Source of the DNA: DASRZM01 sp035686365
GTDB lineage: Bacteria; Pseudomonadota; Gammaproteobacteria; Xanthomonadales; Xanthomonadaceae
Assembly (NCBI GenBank): GCA_035686365.1
Contig: DASRZM010000049.1
Span: 13,295-77,294 of the forward strand
DNA: 64,000 bases
Direction: 5' to 3'
The notes below the pieces were generated by a model that made no database searches, had not been told where the DNA came from, and saw only the letters and a list, made by a program, of their open reading frames with translations. Of the stretch, positions 49,867 through 58,354 are shown in pieces (positions within the stretch are counted from its first letter, which is position 1; the number at the start of each line of letters is the position of its first letter). The translations under genes and the position numbers were made by a program.

Positions 49867-51039
49867 GTGGCTGCAGCCCGCATCCAGCTAGAACCCGGAC
49901 AGGTGCTCTTCCGCGAGGGCGACCCGCCCGGTTCGGCGTTCCTGATCGAGCACGGCCGGCTCGAGATCACCACCACGCGTCAGGGCGATTCGATCGTCCT
50001 GGGGCGGCTGGGCGCCGGCGACCTGCTCGGCGAGATGGCCGTGATCGACGATGCGCCGCGCACCGCGACGGTCACGGCACTGGAAGCCAGCAGCCTGCTG
50101 GTCATCGATCGCGGCCAGATCGCCGACCGCCTCGCCAACGCCGACCCGATCATCCGGGGCCTGCTGGAAAGCCAGCTCACGCGCTACCGGGGCGGCCTCA
50201 AGGCGCTCACCGGCGCTGAATCCGGGATCCAGGGCCGGGCGCCGGGACCGCGCAGCCGCCGTGCGGCGCTGGCCGGCGTCAGCAAGATGCGCCTGGACGC
50301 GCAGCTGCGCGAGGCGCTGGACAGCGAGCAGCTCGAGGTGCGTTACCAGCCGGTCCTGTCGGTGCACAGCGGTACGGTGGCGGGATTCGAGGCGCTGATC
50401 CGCTGGACCCACCCCGAGCGCGGGCCGATCTCGCCTGCGGAGTTCATCGCACTGGCCGAGGAAACCTCGCTGATCGTACCGGTCGGGGAATACGTGATCG
50501 ACGCGGCCTGCCGGGCGCTGGTCGCGTTCCGCGGCAAGGCCGGCCAGCAGCTGCCTTTCATCGCCATCAACGTCTCGCCGCGCCAGCTCGGCGCCGAGGG
50601 GCTGATCGAGCGCATCGTGGAGCGCTTCCGCGCACTGTCGCTGCCGCCGGGCGCGATCAAGGTGGAGATCACCGAGAGCCAGGCCCTCAGCGGCCCGGAC
50701 GCCGAAGGCGTGATGCGACTCTGCCGGGAGCACGGGATCGGCGTTGCCCTGGACGACTTCGGGACCGGTTACTCCAACCTGGCGCACCTGCACGAGTTGC
50801 GCTTCGACACGGTCAAGATCGACCAGGCCTTCGCGCGCAACATGATGGAATCGACCCGGGCGATGGCGATCATCGAATCGATCGTCGCGATGGTGCATGC
50901 ACTGGAGGCCGAAGCGCTGGTGGAGGGGATCGAGACCGAGGACCAGTTGCAGGTACTCAGGCGTCTGGGCTGCCGCTACGCGCAGGGCTACCTGATCGGG
51001 AAGCCGCTGACCCTGGTGGAGGCGCTCGAGCGCGTCTAA
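49867..51039 (+). CDS. Cyclic-nucleotide-binding domain fused to EAL phosphodiesterase
   Basis: A 390-residue soluble protein. The N-terminal CAP_ED domain (about 5-118) carries a convincing phosphate-binding cassette, GEMAVIDDAPRTATV, of the kind that binds cAMP or cGMP. A linker (about 118-140) leads to an EAL domain (about 140-385) with Glu175 in EALIRW, INVSP, EITES, LDDFGTGYSNL, VKIDQAF and EGIE, so c-di-GMP hydrolysis is plausible. No HTH, PAS or membrane helix. The domain order suggests cyclic-nucleotide control of c-di-GMP breakdown. GTG start with AGGAG 5 bases before it. It follows pilQ by 76 bases. The stop TAA is part of the CTAA flank of a MITE. Confidence 0.9.
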   Translation: MAAARIQLEPGQVLFREGDPPGSAFLIEHGRLEITTTRQGDSIVLGRLGAGDLLGEMAVIDDAPRTATVTALEASSLLVIDRGQIADRLANADPIIRGLLESQLTRYRGGLKALTGAESGIQGRAPGPRSRRAALAGVSKMRLDAQLREALDSEQLEVRYQPVLSVHSGTVAGFEALIRWTHPERGPISPAEFIALAEETSLIVPVGEYVIDAACRALVAFRGKAGQQLPFIAINVSPRQLGAEGLIERIVERFRALSLPPGAIKVEITESQALSGPDAEGVMRLCREHGIGVALDDFGTGYSNLAHLHELRFDTVKIDQAFARNMMESTRAMAIIESIVAMVHALEAEALVEGIETEDQLQVLRRLGCRYAQGYLIGKPLTLVEALERV

Positions 51040-51191
51040 GGAACCTCTGAACCAGTTCAGTGGTTCGCGCGCCATGGATGGCGCGCTCGCGGGTCAAGCA
51101 CGCAAGTGCTTGATCCGGAGGAGCCGAGTCCGGACATGTGCCGGACTCGGCGCGTCTGATCGAGTCCAGGATGGACTTGATCAGACCTTCC
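51040..51191 (-). mobile_element. Five-hairpin MITE (copy D), inserted at a stop codon
   Basis: A 152-bp element, inverted with respect to copies C and E, with ends GGAACCTCTGAA and TCAGACCTTCC. It is flanked by CTAA on both sides (51036-51039 and 51192-51195), an exact 4-bp direct repeat of the IS5-type YTAR form. All five hairpins are well preserved; hairpin II is perfect around CCGGACATGTGCCGG and hairpin IV around CGCGCCATGGATGGCGCG. The left CTAA contains the TAA stop of the cNMP-EAL gene. Confidence 0.85.
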
Positions 51192-51195
51192 CTAA

Positions 51196-51406
51196 GGGCC
51201 GGTCGCGACCTCCGGCCCGCGCCTGCTGCGGGGAACCCTACTGAACTGCGCTGGTCCAATGGCGGATGACAGGCGCACCCTTGGTACCGGCCGGCGCCCG
51301 CGGTGGCCGGCTGTCCCGAAGCGGACGCCGGGAATCGACCTGGATCCGACCCCGGATCCGACCCTGAAACCGACCCTGAAACCGACTCGAGAGCAGATCC
51401 GGACGA
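51196..51406. other. Leader region of the MoxR/Bat operon
   Basis: 211 bases between the MITE and moxR, without a gene. It contains four 12-bp direct repeats at 51339-51386 (CCTGGATCCGAC, CCCGGATCCGAC, then CCTGAAACCGAC twice), ending 20 bases before the moxR ATG. No clear promoter was found. Confidence 0.6.
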
Positions 51407-52402
51407 ATGGATGCCCCAGCAGACCACAGCACCGCCACACTGCATGCGACCTTCATCGCGCTGAGCGAGTCGCTCGGCCGCACCATCATCGGCCAGGACA
51501 GGCTGGTCAACCGGCTGCTCATCGCCCTGCTCGCCGACGGCCATCTGCTGGTGGAGGGCGCGCCCGGACTGGCCAAGACGACGGCAGTCAAGGAGCTGGC
51601 CGCGCGCGTGGAGGGCGACTTCCACCGCATCCAGTTCACGCCGGACCTGCTGCCGGCGGACCTGACCGGTACCGAGATCTACCGTCCGCAGGAAGGCCGC
51701 TTCGAGTTCCAGCCCGGTCCGCTGTTCCACAACCTACTGCTGGCCGACGAAGTCAACCGGGCCCCGGCCAAGGTGCAGTCGGCGCTGCTCGAAGCGATGG
51801 GCGAGCGCCAGATCACGGTCGGCCGGGTCACCTACCCGCTGCCGGAACTGTTCCTGGTGATGGCCACGCAGAATCCGATCGAACAGGAGGGCACCTATCC
51901 GCTGCCCGAGGCGCAGCTCGACCGCTTCCTGATGCACCTGCGCATCGGCTACCCGGACGCCGAGGCCGAGGTCCGGATCCTCGTGCTGGCGCGCACCCGC
52001 GCCCGCGCCCAACTCGGTCATGAGCCGGCCCGGCGCGCGCGGGTGGACGGGCAAAGCATCTTCGCCGCGCGCCAGGCCGTGCTCGACGTCCACATGGCAC
52101 CGGAACTGGAGCGTTACATCGTCGAACTGGTGCTGGCCACGCGTGAGGCTGCGAGCTACGACGAGGCCACGGCCCGCAGGATCGCCTTCGGCGCCAGCCC
52201 GCGCGGCACCATCGCCCTGGACCGCTGTGCGCGTGCGCATGCGTGGCTCGCCGGGCGCGACTACGTCACGCCCGAGGACGTGCACGCGGTTGCGTTGGAG
52301 GTGTTGCGTCACCGGGTGCTGATCACCTTCGAGGCCGAGGCCGAGGGCGTCACTTCCGACGCGGTCATCGAAGCGCTGCTGGCGCGCGTTCCGCTGCCAT
52401 GA
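51407..52402 (+). CDS. MoxR family AAA ATPase
   Basis: A 331-residue AAA+ ATPase of the MoxR family. Walker A is GAPGLAKTT (about residues 51-59), Walker B LLLADEVNRAPAKVQSALLEAM, sensor 1 VMATQNPIEQEGTYPLPEAQLDRFLM (the family signature), and the helical lid carries SPRGTIALDRCARAHAW. MoxR proteins act as chaperones for VWA-domain partners, and here the downstream genes encode two. It is the first gene of a six-gene overlapping operon. The ATG at 51407 gives MDAPADHSTAT; the stop overlaps the DUF58 ATG. Confidence 0.94.
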   Translation: MDAPADHSTATLHATFIALSESLGRTIIGQDRLVNRLLIALLADGHLLVEGAPGLAKTTAVKELAARVEGDFHRIQFTPDLLPADLTGTEIYRPQEGRFEFQPGPLFHNLLLADEVNRAPAKVQSALLEAMGERQITVGRVTYPLPELFLVMATQNPIEQEGTYPLPEAQLDRFLMHLRIGYPDAEAEVRILVLARTRARAQLGHEPARRARVDGQSIFAARQAVLDVHMAPELERYIVELVLATREAASYDEATARRIAFGASPRGTIALDRCARAHAWLAGRDYVTPEDVHAVALEVLRHRVLITFEAEAEGVTSDAVIEALLARVPLP

Positions 52403-53307
52403 GCACCCTGGGAGTCCGCGCCGATCTGCGTGAGCTGATCGGCATTCGTCCGCGCGTGGCCGAGCTCCAGCGCACCCGCTACCGCCGTCGCAGCCGCGAG
52501 CGCGATGCCGGGGTCGCACGCTCGGCCTTCCGCGGCCGCGGCATGGAGTACGCCGAGTCCCGCCCTTATGCACCCGGAGACGACGTGCGCCAGATGGACT
52601 GGCGGGTCACCGCGCGGACCGGCCGGCCGCACACCAAGCTGTTCCAGCCCGAGCGCGACCGGGTCACCGCCCTGGTGGTCGACCGTTCGGCCGCGATGCA
52701 GTTCGGTACGCGGGTGTGCTTCAAGTCGGTGCAGGCAGCGCGGATCGGTGCGCTGCTGGGCTGGTTCGCGCTCACCGGTGGCGATCGGCTGGCCGCGGCG
52801 GCCGGCGGGGAAGTGATCCCGCCCGCCGCAGGCCGCCAGGGTCTGATGCGCGTGCTCGCGGCACTGGCGCGCTGGACCGCGCCGGAGTCCGGGGCCGCGC
52901 CGCTGTCGGTCGCGCTGACCGCGGCCGGGCGGGTGCTCAAGACCGGCAGCCACGTCCTGATCCTGGCCGATGCGCGCAGCCTGGATCCAGCCTGCGAGCC
53001 GGCGCTGGCCGCACTGGCGCGGCACAACGATGTGCTGGTCGCGCTGGTGCACGATGCACTGGAAGCCGAAGCGCCGCCGCCGGCGCGCTACGCACTGACC
53101 GATGGCAGCACGCGCATCCAGGTCGATACCGCGGCCGCCAGCGCGCGGTCGGCCTGGCGCGCATGCTTCCAGGACATGCGCGATGCCGCGGACGAACGCC
53201 TGGCGTCGGTGGGCCTGGCGGGCGTACCGGTCAGCGTGGCCGACGACCCGGTGCAGGCATTGCGTGCGCTGCTGCGCACGCCGGGACGGATCCGGCGGGC
53301 AGCCTGA
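52399..53307 (+). CDS. DUF58 domain-containing protein
   Basis: A 302-residue protein of the DUF58 family. The hallmark lies at about residues 45-75: GRGMEYAESRPYAPGDDVRQMDWRVTARTGRPHTKLFQPER. A VWA-like fold follows with DRSAAMQFG as a degenerate metal-site loop. It belongs with MoxR and Bat proteins in nearly all genomes. The exact role is unknown. ATG overlaps moxR (ATGA); its stop overlaps the next ATG (TGATG). Confidence 0.92.
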   Translation: MSTLGVRADLRELIGIRPRVAELQRTRYRRRSRERDAGVARSAFRGRGMEYAESRPYAPGDDVRQMDWRVTARTGRPHTKLFQPERDRVTALVVDRSAAMQFGTRVCFKSVQAARIGALLGWFALTGGDRLAAAAGGEVIPPAAGRQGLMRVLAALARWTAPESGAAPLSVALTAAGRVLKTGSHVLILADARSLDPACEPALAALARHNDVLVALVHDALEAEAPPPARYALTDGSTRIQVDTAAASARSAWRACFQDMRDAADERLASVGLAGVPVSVADDPVQALRALLRTPGRIRRAA

Positions 53308-53768
53308 TGCAGGGGCCGACGCTGCGCGACATCCATTGGCCGCCGGAGCCGTCCTGGTGGCCGCCGGCGCCGGGCTGGTGGCTGCTCGCAGTCATCGCGG
53401 CCGGGGTCCTGTGGCTGCTCGTGCGCGCGCTGCTGCGGACGCTGCGCCGGTGGCGGCGGCGCGTTGCCGTCGACGCCCTGTTCGATGCCACACTCGCGCG
53501 CGCCGGCGACGATGGGCGCGCGCGCATTGCGGCGGTCTCGCACCTGCTGCGACGGGCCTGTCGCGTCAGGGAGGCTCCGGCTGCGGCAGTCGGCGGAGAG
53601 GCCTGGCTGCACTTCCTCGACGGCGAGGATCCGCAGCGACCGTTCTCGCAGGGCCCGGGCAGGGTGCTGCTCGAGGCACCGTTCCGGCCCACGGCGGTGC
53701 CGGTGGACGAGCAGGTCCTGGAGCTGGCCCGCGCGCGCCTGCACGAACTGGCCGGTACGCGGCAATGA
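53307..53768 (+). CDS. DUF4381 domain-containing protein
   Basis: A 153-residue protein with a Trp/Pro-rich N-terminus (LRDIHWPPEPSWWPPAPGWW), a single membrane helix (about 25-46) and a basic juxtamembrane segment, followed by a helical cytoplasmic domain (RIAAVSHLLRRACRV, AWLHFLDG). This is the usual small partner between DUF58 and BatA in proteobacterial Bat operons. Overlaps both neighbours by a few bases. Confidence 0.9.
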   Translation: MQGPTLRDIHWPPEPSWWPPAPGWWLLAVIAAGVLWLLVRALLRTLRRWRRRVAVDALFDATLARAGDDGRARIAAVSHLLRRACRVREAPAAAVGGEAWLHFLDGEDPQRPFSQGPGRVLLEAPFRPTAVPVDEQVLELARARLHELAGTRQ

Positions 53769-54754
53769 GCGAGTTCCTGTGGCCCTGGATCGCATTGGCG
53801 CTGCCGCTGCCGTGGATCCTGCGGCGGCTGCTGCCGGGCGCGCGCCGCCAGCTTCCGGCGCTGCGCGCGCCGTTTGCCGGCGAACTGGCGCGGGTCGCCG
53901 GTCTGGATCGCGGCGTGCTCGCACCGCGGCTGCTGTTGCCGGCGCTGGTCTGGGGACTGCTGTGTCTGGCGGCGATGCGCCCGGTGGCGCTCGGCGAGGT
54001 CGTGGCCCCGCCTGCCAGCGGCCGCGACCTGCTGCTGGCGGTGGATGTCTCCGGCAGCATGGCCGCCGACGACATGGAGCTGGGGCGCCGCCGGGTCACT
54101 CGCCTGACCGCGGTCAAGGCCGTGGTCGCCGACTTCCTGGACCGCCGCGTCGGCGACCGCGTCGGTCTGCTGCTGTTCGGGCAGCGTCCCTACCTGGTGA
54201 CGCCGTTGACCTTCGACCGCGGCGCCGTGCGCGGGCAGCTGCTGGATTCGCAGGTCGGCATCGCCGGGCGCGAAACCGCGATCGGCGATGCCATCGGGCT
54301 GGCCGTCAAACGCCTGCGCGAGATGCCGCAGCAGCAGCGTGTACTGATCCTGCTCACCGACGGCGTCAACACCGCCGGTGTGCTCGAACCGCGCAAGGCA
54401 GCCGAGTTGGCCGCCGCGGAGAACGTGCGCATCTACGCGATCGGCATCGGCAGCGAGCCCGGCCAGACCCGCTTCTTCGGCATGCGGATTCCGACGCAGG
54501 GTGCCGAGATCGACGAAGAAACGCTTACCGCGGTCGCCGAGGGCACCGGCGGGCGCTACTTCCGCGCGCGCGACACCACCGAGCTGGCCGGCATCTACGC
54601 CGAGCTCGACCGCCTGGAACCGGTTGCGGACGAGGGAGAGCCGATCCGGCCGCGCATCGAACGGTATGTGTGGCCGCTGGGCGCCGCGCTGGCGCTGGCG
54701 GGCTTGGGCGTACTGGCGGGCGTACGTCGCCGGGAGCTCGCGGCATGGCACTGA
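53765..54754 (+). CDS. batA: VWA domain protein, BatA-like
   Basis: A 329-residue membrane protein. N-terminal hydrophobic segments (about 5-20 and 55-75) flank a VWA domain (about 88-270). The MIDAS motif is complete at Asp94 (DVSGS), with TAIGDAIG providing the Thr and LILLTDGVNTAG the distal Asp, so metal-dependent ligand binding is likely. A C-terminal helix (about 300-320) anchors it. BatA proteins were first tied to aerotolerance in Bacteroides. Third-last gene of the operon; overlaps the next ATG by 10 bases. Confidence 0.92.
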   Translation: MSEFLWPWIALALPLPWILRRLLPGARRQLPALRAPFAGELARVAGLDRGVLAPRLLLPALVWGLLCLAAMRPVALGEVVAPPASGRDLLLAVDVSGSMAADDMELGRRRVTRLTAVKAVVADFLDRRVGDRVGLLLFGQRPYLVTPLTFDRGAVRGQLLDSQVGIAGRETAIGDAIGLAVKRLREMPQQQRVLILLTDGVNTAGVLEPRKAAELAAAENVRIYAIGIGSEPGQTRFFGMRIPTQGAEIDEETLTAVAEGTGGRYFRARDTTELAGIYAELDRLEPVADEGEPIRPRIERYVWPLGAALALAGLGVLAGVRRRELAAWH

Positions 54755-56580
54755 CCACGCTGGTCTTCCTGCGTCCATGGTGGCTGCTCGCGCTGCTGGC
54801 CGTGCCGCTGGTCTGGGCCTTGTCGCGCCGGCTCGGCGACCGCAGCGGTGGCTGGTCGCGCGCCGTGGATGCGCACCTGCTGCCGCACCTGCTCGAACCC
54901 GGCGCCCGGCATGGCGGGGGCCTCGTGCTTGCGCTGGCCTGGGCCCTGGCGGTGACGGCCATGGCCGGTCCCAGCCTGCGTGAGGCGCCGCAGCCGCTGC
55001 TGCGCCGCGAGGCGCCGCTGGCGATCGCCCTTTCGATGGCCCCGACCATGCTCGCCGGCGACCTCAAGCCCAGCCGCGCAGAGCGCGCCCGCTACGAAGT
55101 CGCCGACCTGGTGCGCGCGCGCAGCGACGGCCAGTTCGCCCTGGTTGCCTACGCCCGGGACGCCTACACGGTGGTGCCGGTGACCGAGGACGGCAGGACC
55201 CTGCTGGCGCTGCTCGAGGCGCTGTCGCCGCTGGTCATGCCGGTGGCCGGTGACGATCCAGGCGAAGCGATCGCCCATGCGGCCGGCCTGCTGGCCGATG
55301 CCGGGTTCGCGCGCGGCGACATCCTGCTGATCGCAGACAGTGCCGACGAGGCGGCCGTCGCCGCCGCCGCCGATGCCGCTCGCGACGGATACCGGGTCTC
55401 CGTGCTCGGCGTGGGCACCGAGGTCGGCGCACCGGTCGCGTTGCCCGGTGGCGGCGGCTTCCTGCGCGGCAGCGATGGCGAGGTGCTGCTGCCCCGGCTG
55501 CAGGCCGATGCGCTGCAGCGGCTGGCCGCTGCCGGTGGCGGGCGCTACGCGCCGATCGAGCCGGGCACCGGCGACGTTGCCTCCCTGGGGCTGCTGGAGG
55601 CCGGCAGCACCGGGGACGTGCGCACTGCCGAAGGGTTCGAGCGCCGGCAGCGGATCGACGATGGCCCGTGGCTGCTGCTGGGGTTGTTGCCGCTGGCCGC
55701 GCTGGCGTTCCGGCGCGGATGGCTGGCCTGTCTGCCGCTGCTGCCCGCGCTGTGGCTGCTGCCGGCCCCGGCACAGGCGATCGACTGGCAGGGTCTGTGG
55801 CAGCGCGACGACCAGAGGGCCTACCGGGCGCTGCAACAGAACCAGCCCGATCTCGCGCGCGAACTGGCCCGGGATCCGGCCATCGGTGCTGCGGCCGCTT
55901 ACCGCAGCCAGGATTATCCGGCGGCGGCGCAGACCTGGTCGCAACTGGACGAAGCCGACGCGCACTACAACCGCGGCAACGCCCTGGCGAAGGCGCAGCG
56001 CTACCAGGAGGCGCTGACCGCGTACGACCAGGCGCTGGCGCACGACCCGGACATGGAGGACGCCAAGGCCAACCGCGACGCGGTCGAGCGCTGGCTGCAG
56101 CAGCGCAGCGAGCAGTCCTCGTCGGGGCAGGAGCCGGAGGATTCGCCGCAGCAGCAGCAAGGCGACGGCGAACCGTCGGACCGGGCCGAGGACCCGAGCC
56201 GGTCGCAAGCCGAGCAGGAGGCGGGCGAAGGCGGGCAGCAGGACCGTGGATCCGACCAGCCACCCGACAGCGAGAACGGTGGGAATGCCGGCGAGCGCAA
56301 TGCCGATGGCAACGACGCCGGCGATGCCCGGGATCAGACGCCCGAGCAGCAGCGCGAGGCCGCGCAGAAATTTGCCGAGGAGATGGAGCGGGCACTGCAG
56401 GCGCAGGACCGGCACGACGGACCGGCCGCAGCCGAGGTCGAGGCCGACCCGGGGCAGCGTGAACGCGAGCAGGCGGTGGAACAATGGTTGCGACGGGTGC
56501 CCGACGATCCGGGCGGGCTGTTGCGCCGCAAGTTCGCGATCGAACACCAGCGGCGGCAGCAGCAGGGAGACGACCGATGA
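54745..56580 (+). CDS. VWA-TPR fusion protein, BatB/BatC-like, with degenerate MIDAS
   Basis: A 611-residue membrane protein. A hydrophobic N-terminus (about 8-27 and 60-78) is followed by a VWA domain (about 90-280), a second hydrophobic pair (about 308-345), TPR repeats (about 375-445, including ADAHYNRGNALAKAQRYQEALTAYDQAL) and a long Gln/Glu/Asp-rich disordered tail (about 450-560). In the VWA domain the MIDAS DxSxS is replaced by ALSMA at Ala95, which removes the metal-binding Asp and the second Ser. Metal binding at this site is therefore unlikely. The BatB+BatC fusion is common in proteobacteria. ATG at 54745; stop overlaps batD. Confidence 0.88.
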   Translation: MALTTLVFLRPWWLLALLAVPLVWALSRRLGDRSGGWSRAVDAHLLPHLLEPGARHGGGLVLALAWALAVTAMAGPSLREAPQPLLRREAPLAIALSMAPTMLAGDLKPSRAERARYEVADLVRARSDGQFALVAYARDAYTVVPVTEDGRTLLALLEALSPLVMPVAGDDPGEAIAHAAGLLADAGFARGDILLIADSADEAAVAAAADAARDGYRVSVLGVGTEVGAPVALPGGGGFLRGSDGEVLLPRLQADALQRLAAAGGGRYAPIEPGTGDVASLGLLEAGSTGDVRTAEGFERRQRIDDGPWLLLGLLPLAALAFRRGWLACLPLLPALWLLPAPAQAIDWQGLWQRDDQRAYRALQQNQPDLARELARDPAIGAAAAYRSQDYPAAAQTWSQLDEADAHYNRGNALAKAQRYQEALTAYDQALAHDPDMEDAKANRDAVERWLQQRSEQSSSGQEPEDSPQQQQGDGEPSDRAEDPSRSQAEQEAGEGGQQDRGSDQPPDSENGGNAGERNADGNDAGDARDQTPEQQREAAQKFAEEMERALQAQDRHDGPAAAEVEADPGQREREQAVEQWLRRVPDDPGGLLRRKFAIEHQRRQQQGDDR

Positions 56581-58244
56581 GGCTGCGCCTGGCATCGGTA
56601 CTGGCCGGACTGGCGCTGTTCGCGGCTGCGCTGGATGTGGGTGCACAGCCGCGCGCGTGGCTGGACCGCGACAGCATCCAGCTCGGGGAAACCGTGACAC
56701 TGAACATCGAGGCCGGCGCCGGCGCCGACGAACCGGACTTCTCGGTACTGGCTCGCGACTTCGAACTGCTGGGCACCTCCAGCCGCACGCAGTTGAGCTT
56801 CAGCAACGGGCGCCGAAGCGCCAGCACGCTGTGGGCGGTCGCGCTGGAGCCGCGCCGCGAGGGCACCATCGCGATCCCGGCCTTCGACCTGGGTGGCCCC
56901 GGCAGCACCCGGCCGCTGACGCTGGCGGTGCGAGCGGCCCTCGCGCCGGCCGACGCCGACTCCGGCGCCAACGTGTTCCTTGAAATCGAGGCCGAACCGC
57001 TCGAACCCTACGTCCAGCAGCAGGTGCGATACACCGTGCGCCTGCACTATGCGGTGACCCTGCTCGAAGGCCAGCTCGACGAGCCGGCGGCCGACGGCGT
57101 GGAGCTGCGCCGACTCGGCAGCGACCGCAGTTACCGCACGACGCTGGCCGGCCGCCGCTACAACGTGGTGGAGCGGCGCTATGCGCTGATTCCCGAGCGC
57201 AGCGGTGAACTCACCGTCCCGGGCCCGCGCTTCCGCGGACGTGCGCTGGGCGCGCGGCGCTCGTTCTCGATCGACGGCGACCCGGTCGCGGCCCGCGGCG
57301 AGTCCCTGGTGTTGAACGTGCGCACCGCGCCCGACGGCGCACCCTCGCCGTGGCTGCCCGCGCGCGAGCTGCAGCTGGAGCGGACCGACCCGGCGCTGCC
57401 GGCGGAAGTGTCCGTCGGCGAGCCGGTCACCATCACCGTGCGCCTGAGCGCCCAGGGACTGGGGTCGTCCCAGCTGCCCGAAATCGAGCTGCCGCCGATC
57501 GAGGGTGCGCAGGTGTACCCGGACCTGCCGAGCACGCGCGAGAGCGAGGACCAGGGTTGGTTGACCGGTGTGCGCGAGCGACGTTTCGCGATCGTGCCCG
57601 AGCGCGCCGGCGAGTTGCAGCTGCCGGCGATCGAGATCGCGTGGTGGGACGTGGGTTCCGACCGCGTGGCCCGGGCTGCGATCGCGCCAGCCATGATCCG
57701 CGTGCTGCCGGCAGCGGGGTCGATGCCGGATCCCGCGGACACGCCCGCGTCGGCGCCGGTACCCGGATCCGTGCAAACGTCCGCAGGCTCGAACGGTCCC
57801 GGGGTCTGGCCATGGCTGGCTGCGGCACTCGCGGCGGCATGGGCGCTGACGCTGGCATGGGCCTGGTCTGTGCGGCGTCCGCGTGCCGGCCGCGCCGGGA
57901 CTGCGCCGGCGGCGGAGCCGGCTCCGCCTGCGCCGTCCCTGGAGGAGGCACTGCGCAGCGGCGAGGCGGCCCGCATCGTGGCGGCCCTGCTGGCCGCCGC
58001 CGCTAGACAGGGGCGGACGGTCCGCAACCTGGGCGAGCTGGCGGCGGCGGTGGCTGATCCGGCGCAGGCGCGGGCCCTGCAGCGCTTCGAGCGTGCCCGT
58101 TTCGGCGATGGCGACGGTGACCGCACCGCCGCGCTGGCCGATCTGCGCGCGGCCTTCCGCGGCCGGCTGCGGTTCCAGACGCCGCGCACCGGCCACGGCG
58201 CGGAAGCCTTGCCGCCGCTGTATCCAGATCACACGGCGCGCTGA
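56577..58244 (+). CDS. batD: BatD family protein
   Basis: A 555-residue secreted and membrane-anchored protein. A signal peptide (about 1-25, ending DVGAQ) is followed by a large beta-rich periplasmic BatD region (about 28-385). That region contains LDRDSIQLGETVTLNIEA and the repeated ERRYALIPERSGELTVPG and ERRFAIVPERAGELQLPA motifs. A Pro/Ala linker, one membrane helix (about 417-438) and a short cytoplasmic helical domain come last. It ends the MoxR/Bat operon. The ATG overlaps the previous gene (ATGA). Confidence 0.92.
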   Translation: MRLRLASVLAGLALFAAALDVGAQPRAWLDRDSIQLGETVTLNIEAGAGADEPDFSVLARDFELLGTSSRTQLSFSNGRRSASTLWAVALEPRREGTIAIPAFDLGGPGSTRPLTLAVRAALAPADADSGANVFLEIEAEPLEPYVQQQVRYTVRLHYAVTLLEGQLDEPAADGVELRRLGSDRSYRTTLAGRRYNVVERRYALIPERSGELTVPGPRFRGRALGARRSFSIDGDPVAARGESLVLNVRTAPDGAPSPWLPARELQLERTDPALPAEVSVGEPVTITVRLSAQGLGSSQLPEIELPPIEGAQVYPDLPSTRESEDQGWLTGVRERRFAIVPERAGELQLPAIEIAWWDVGSDRVARAAIAPAMIRVLPAAGSMPDPADTPASAPVPGSVQTSAGSNGPGVWPWLAAALAAAWALTLAWAWSVRRPRAGRAGTAPAAEPAPPAPSLEEALRSGEAARIVAALLAAAARQGRTVRNLGELAAAVADPAQARALQRFERARFGDGDGDRTAALADLRAAFRGRLRFQTPRTGHGAEALPPLYPDHTAR

Positions 58245-58354
58245 GCGGCGCGACCGGGTTTGCCCGCGCCTCGGGGCTGCGAGAGAATGCGCGGCCCGCG
58301 CGCGGCGCGCCCGTGCGTGCCCAGCGACCTCTTCCCGCCGCCACGCCCGACCCG

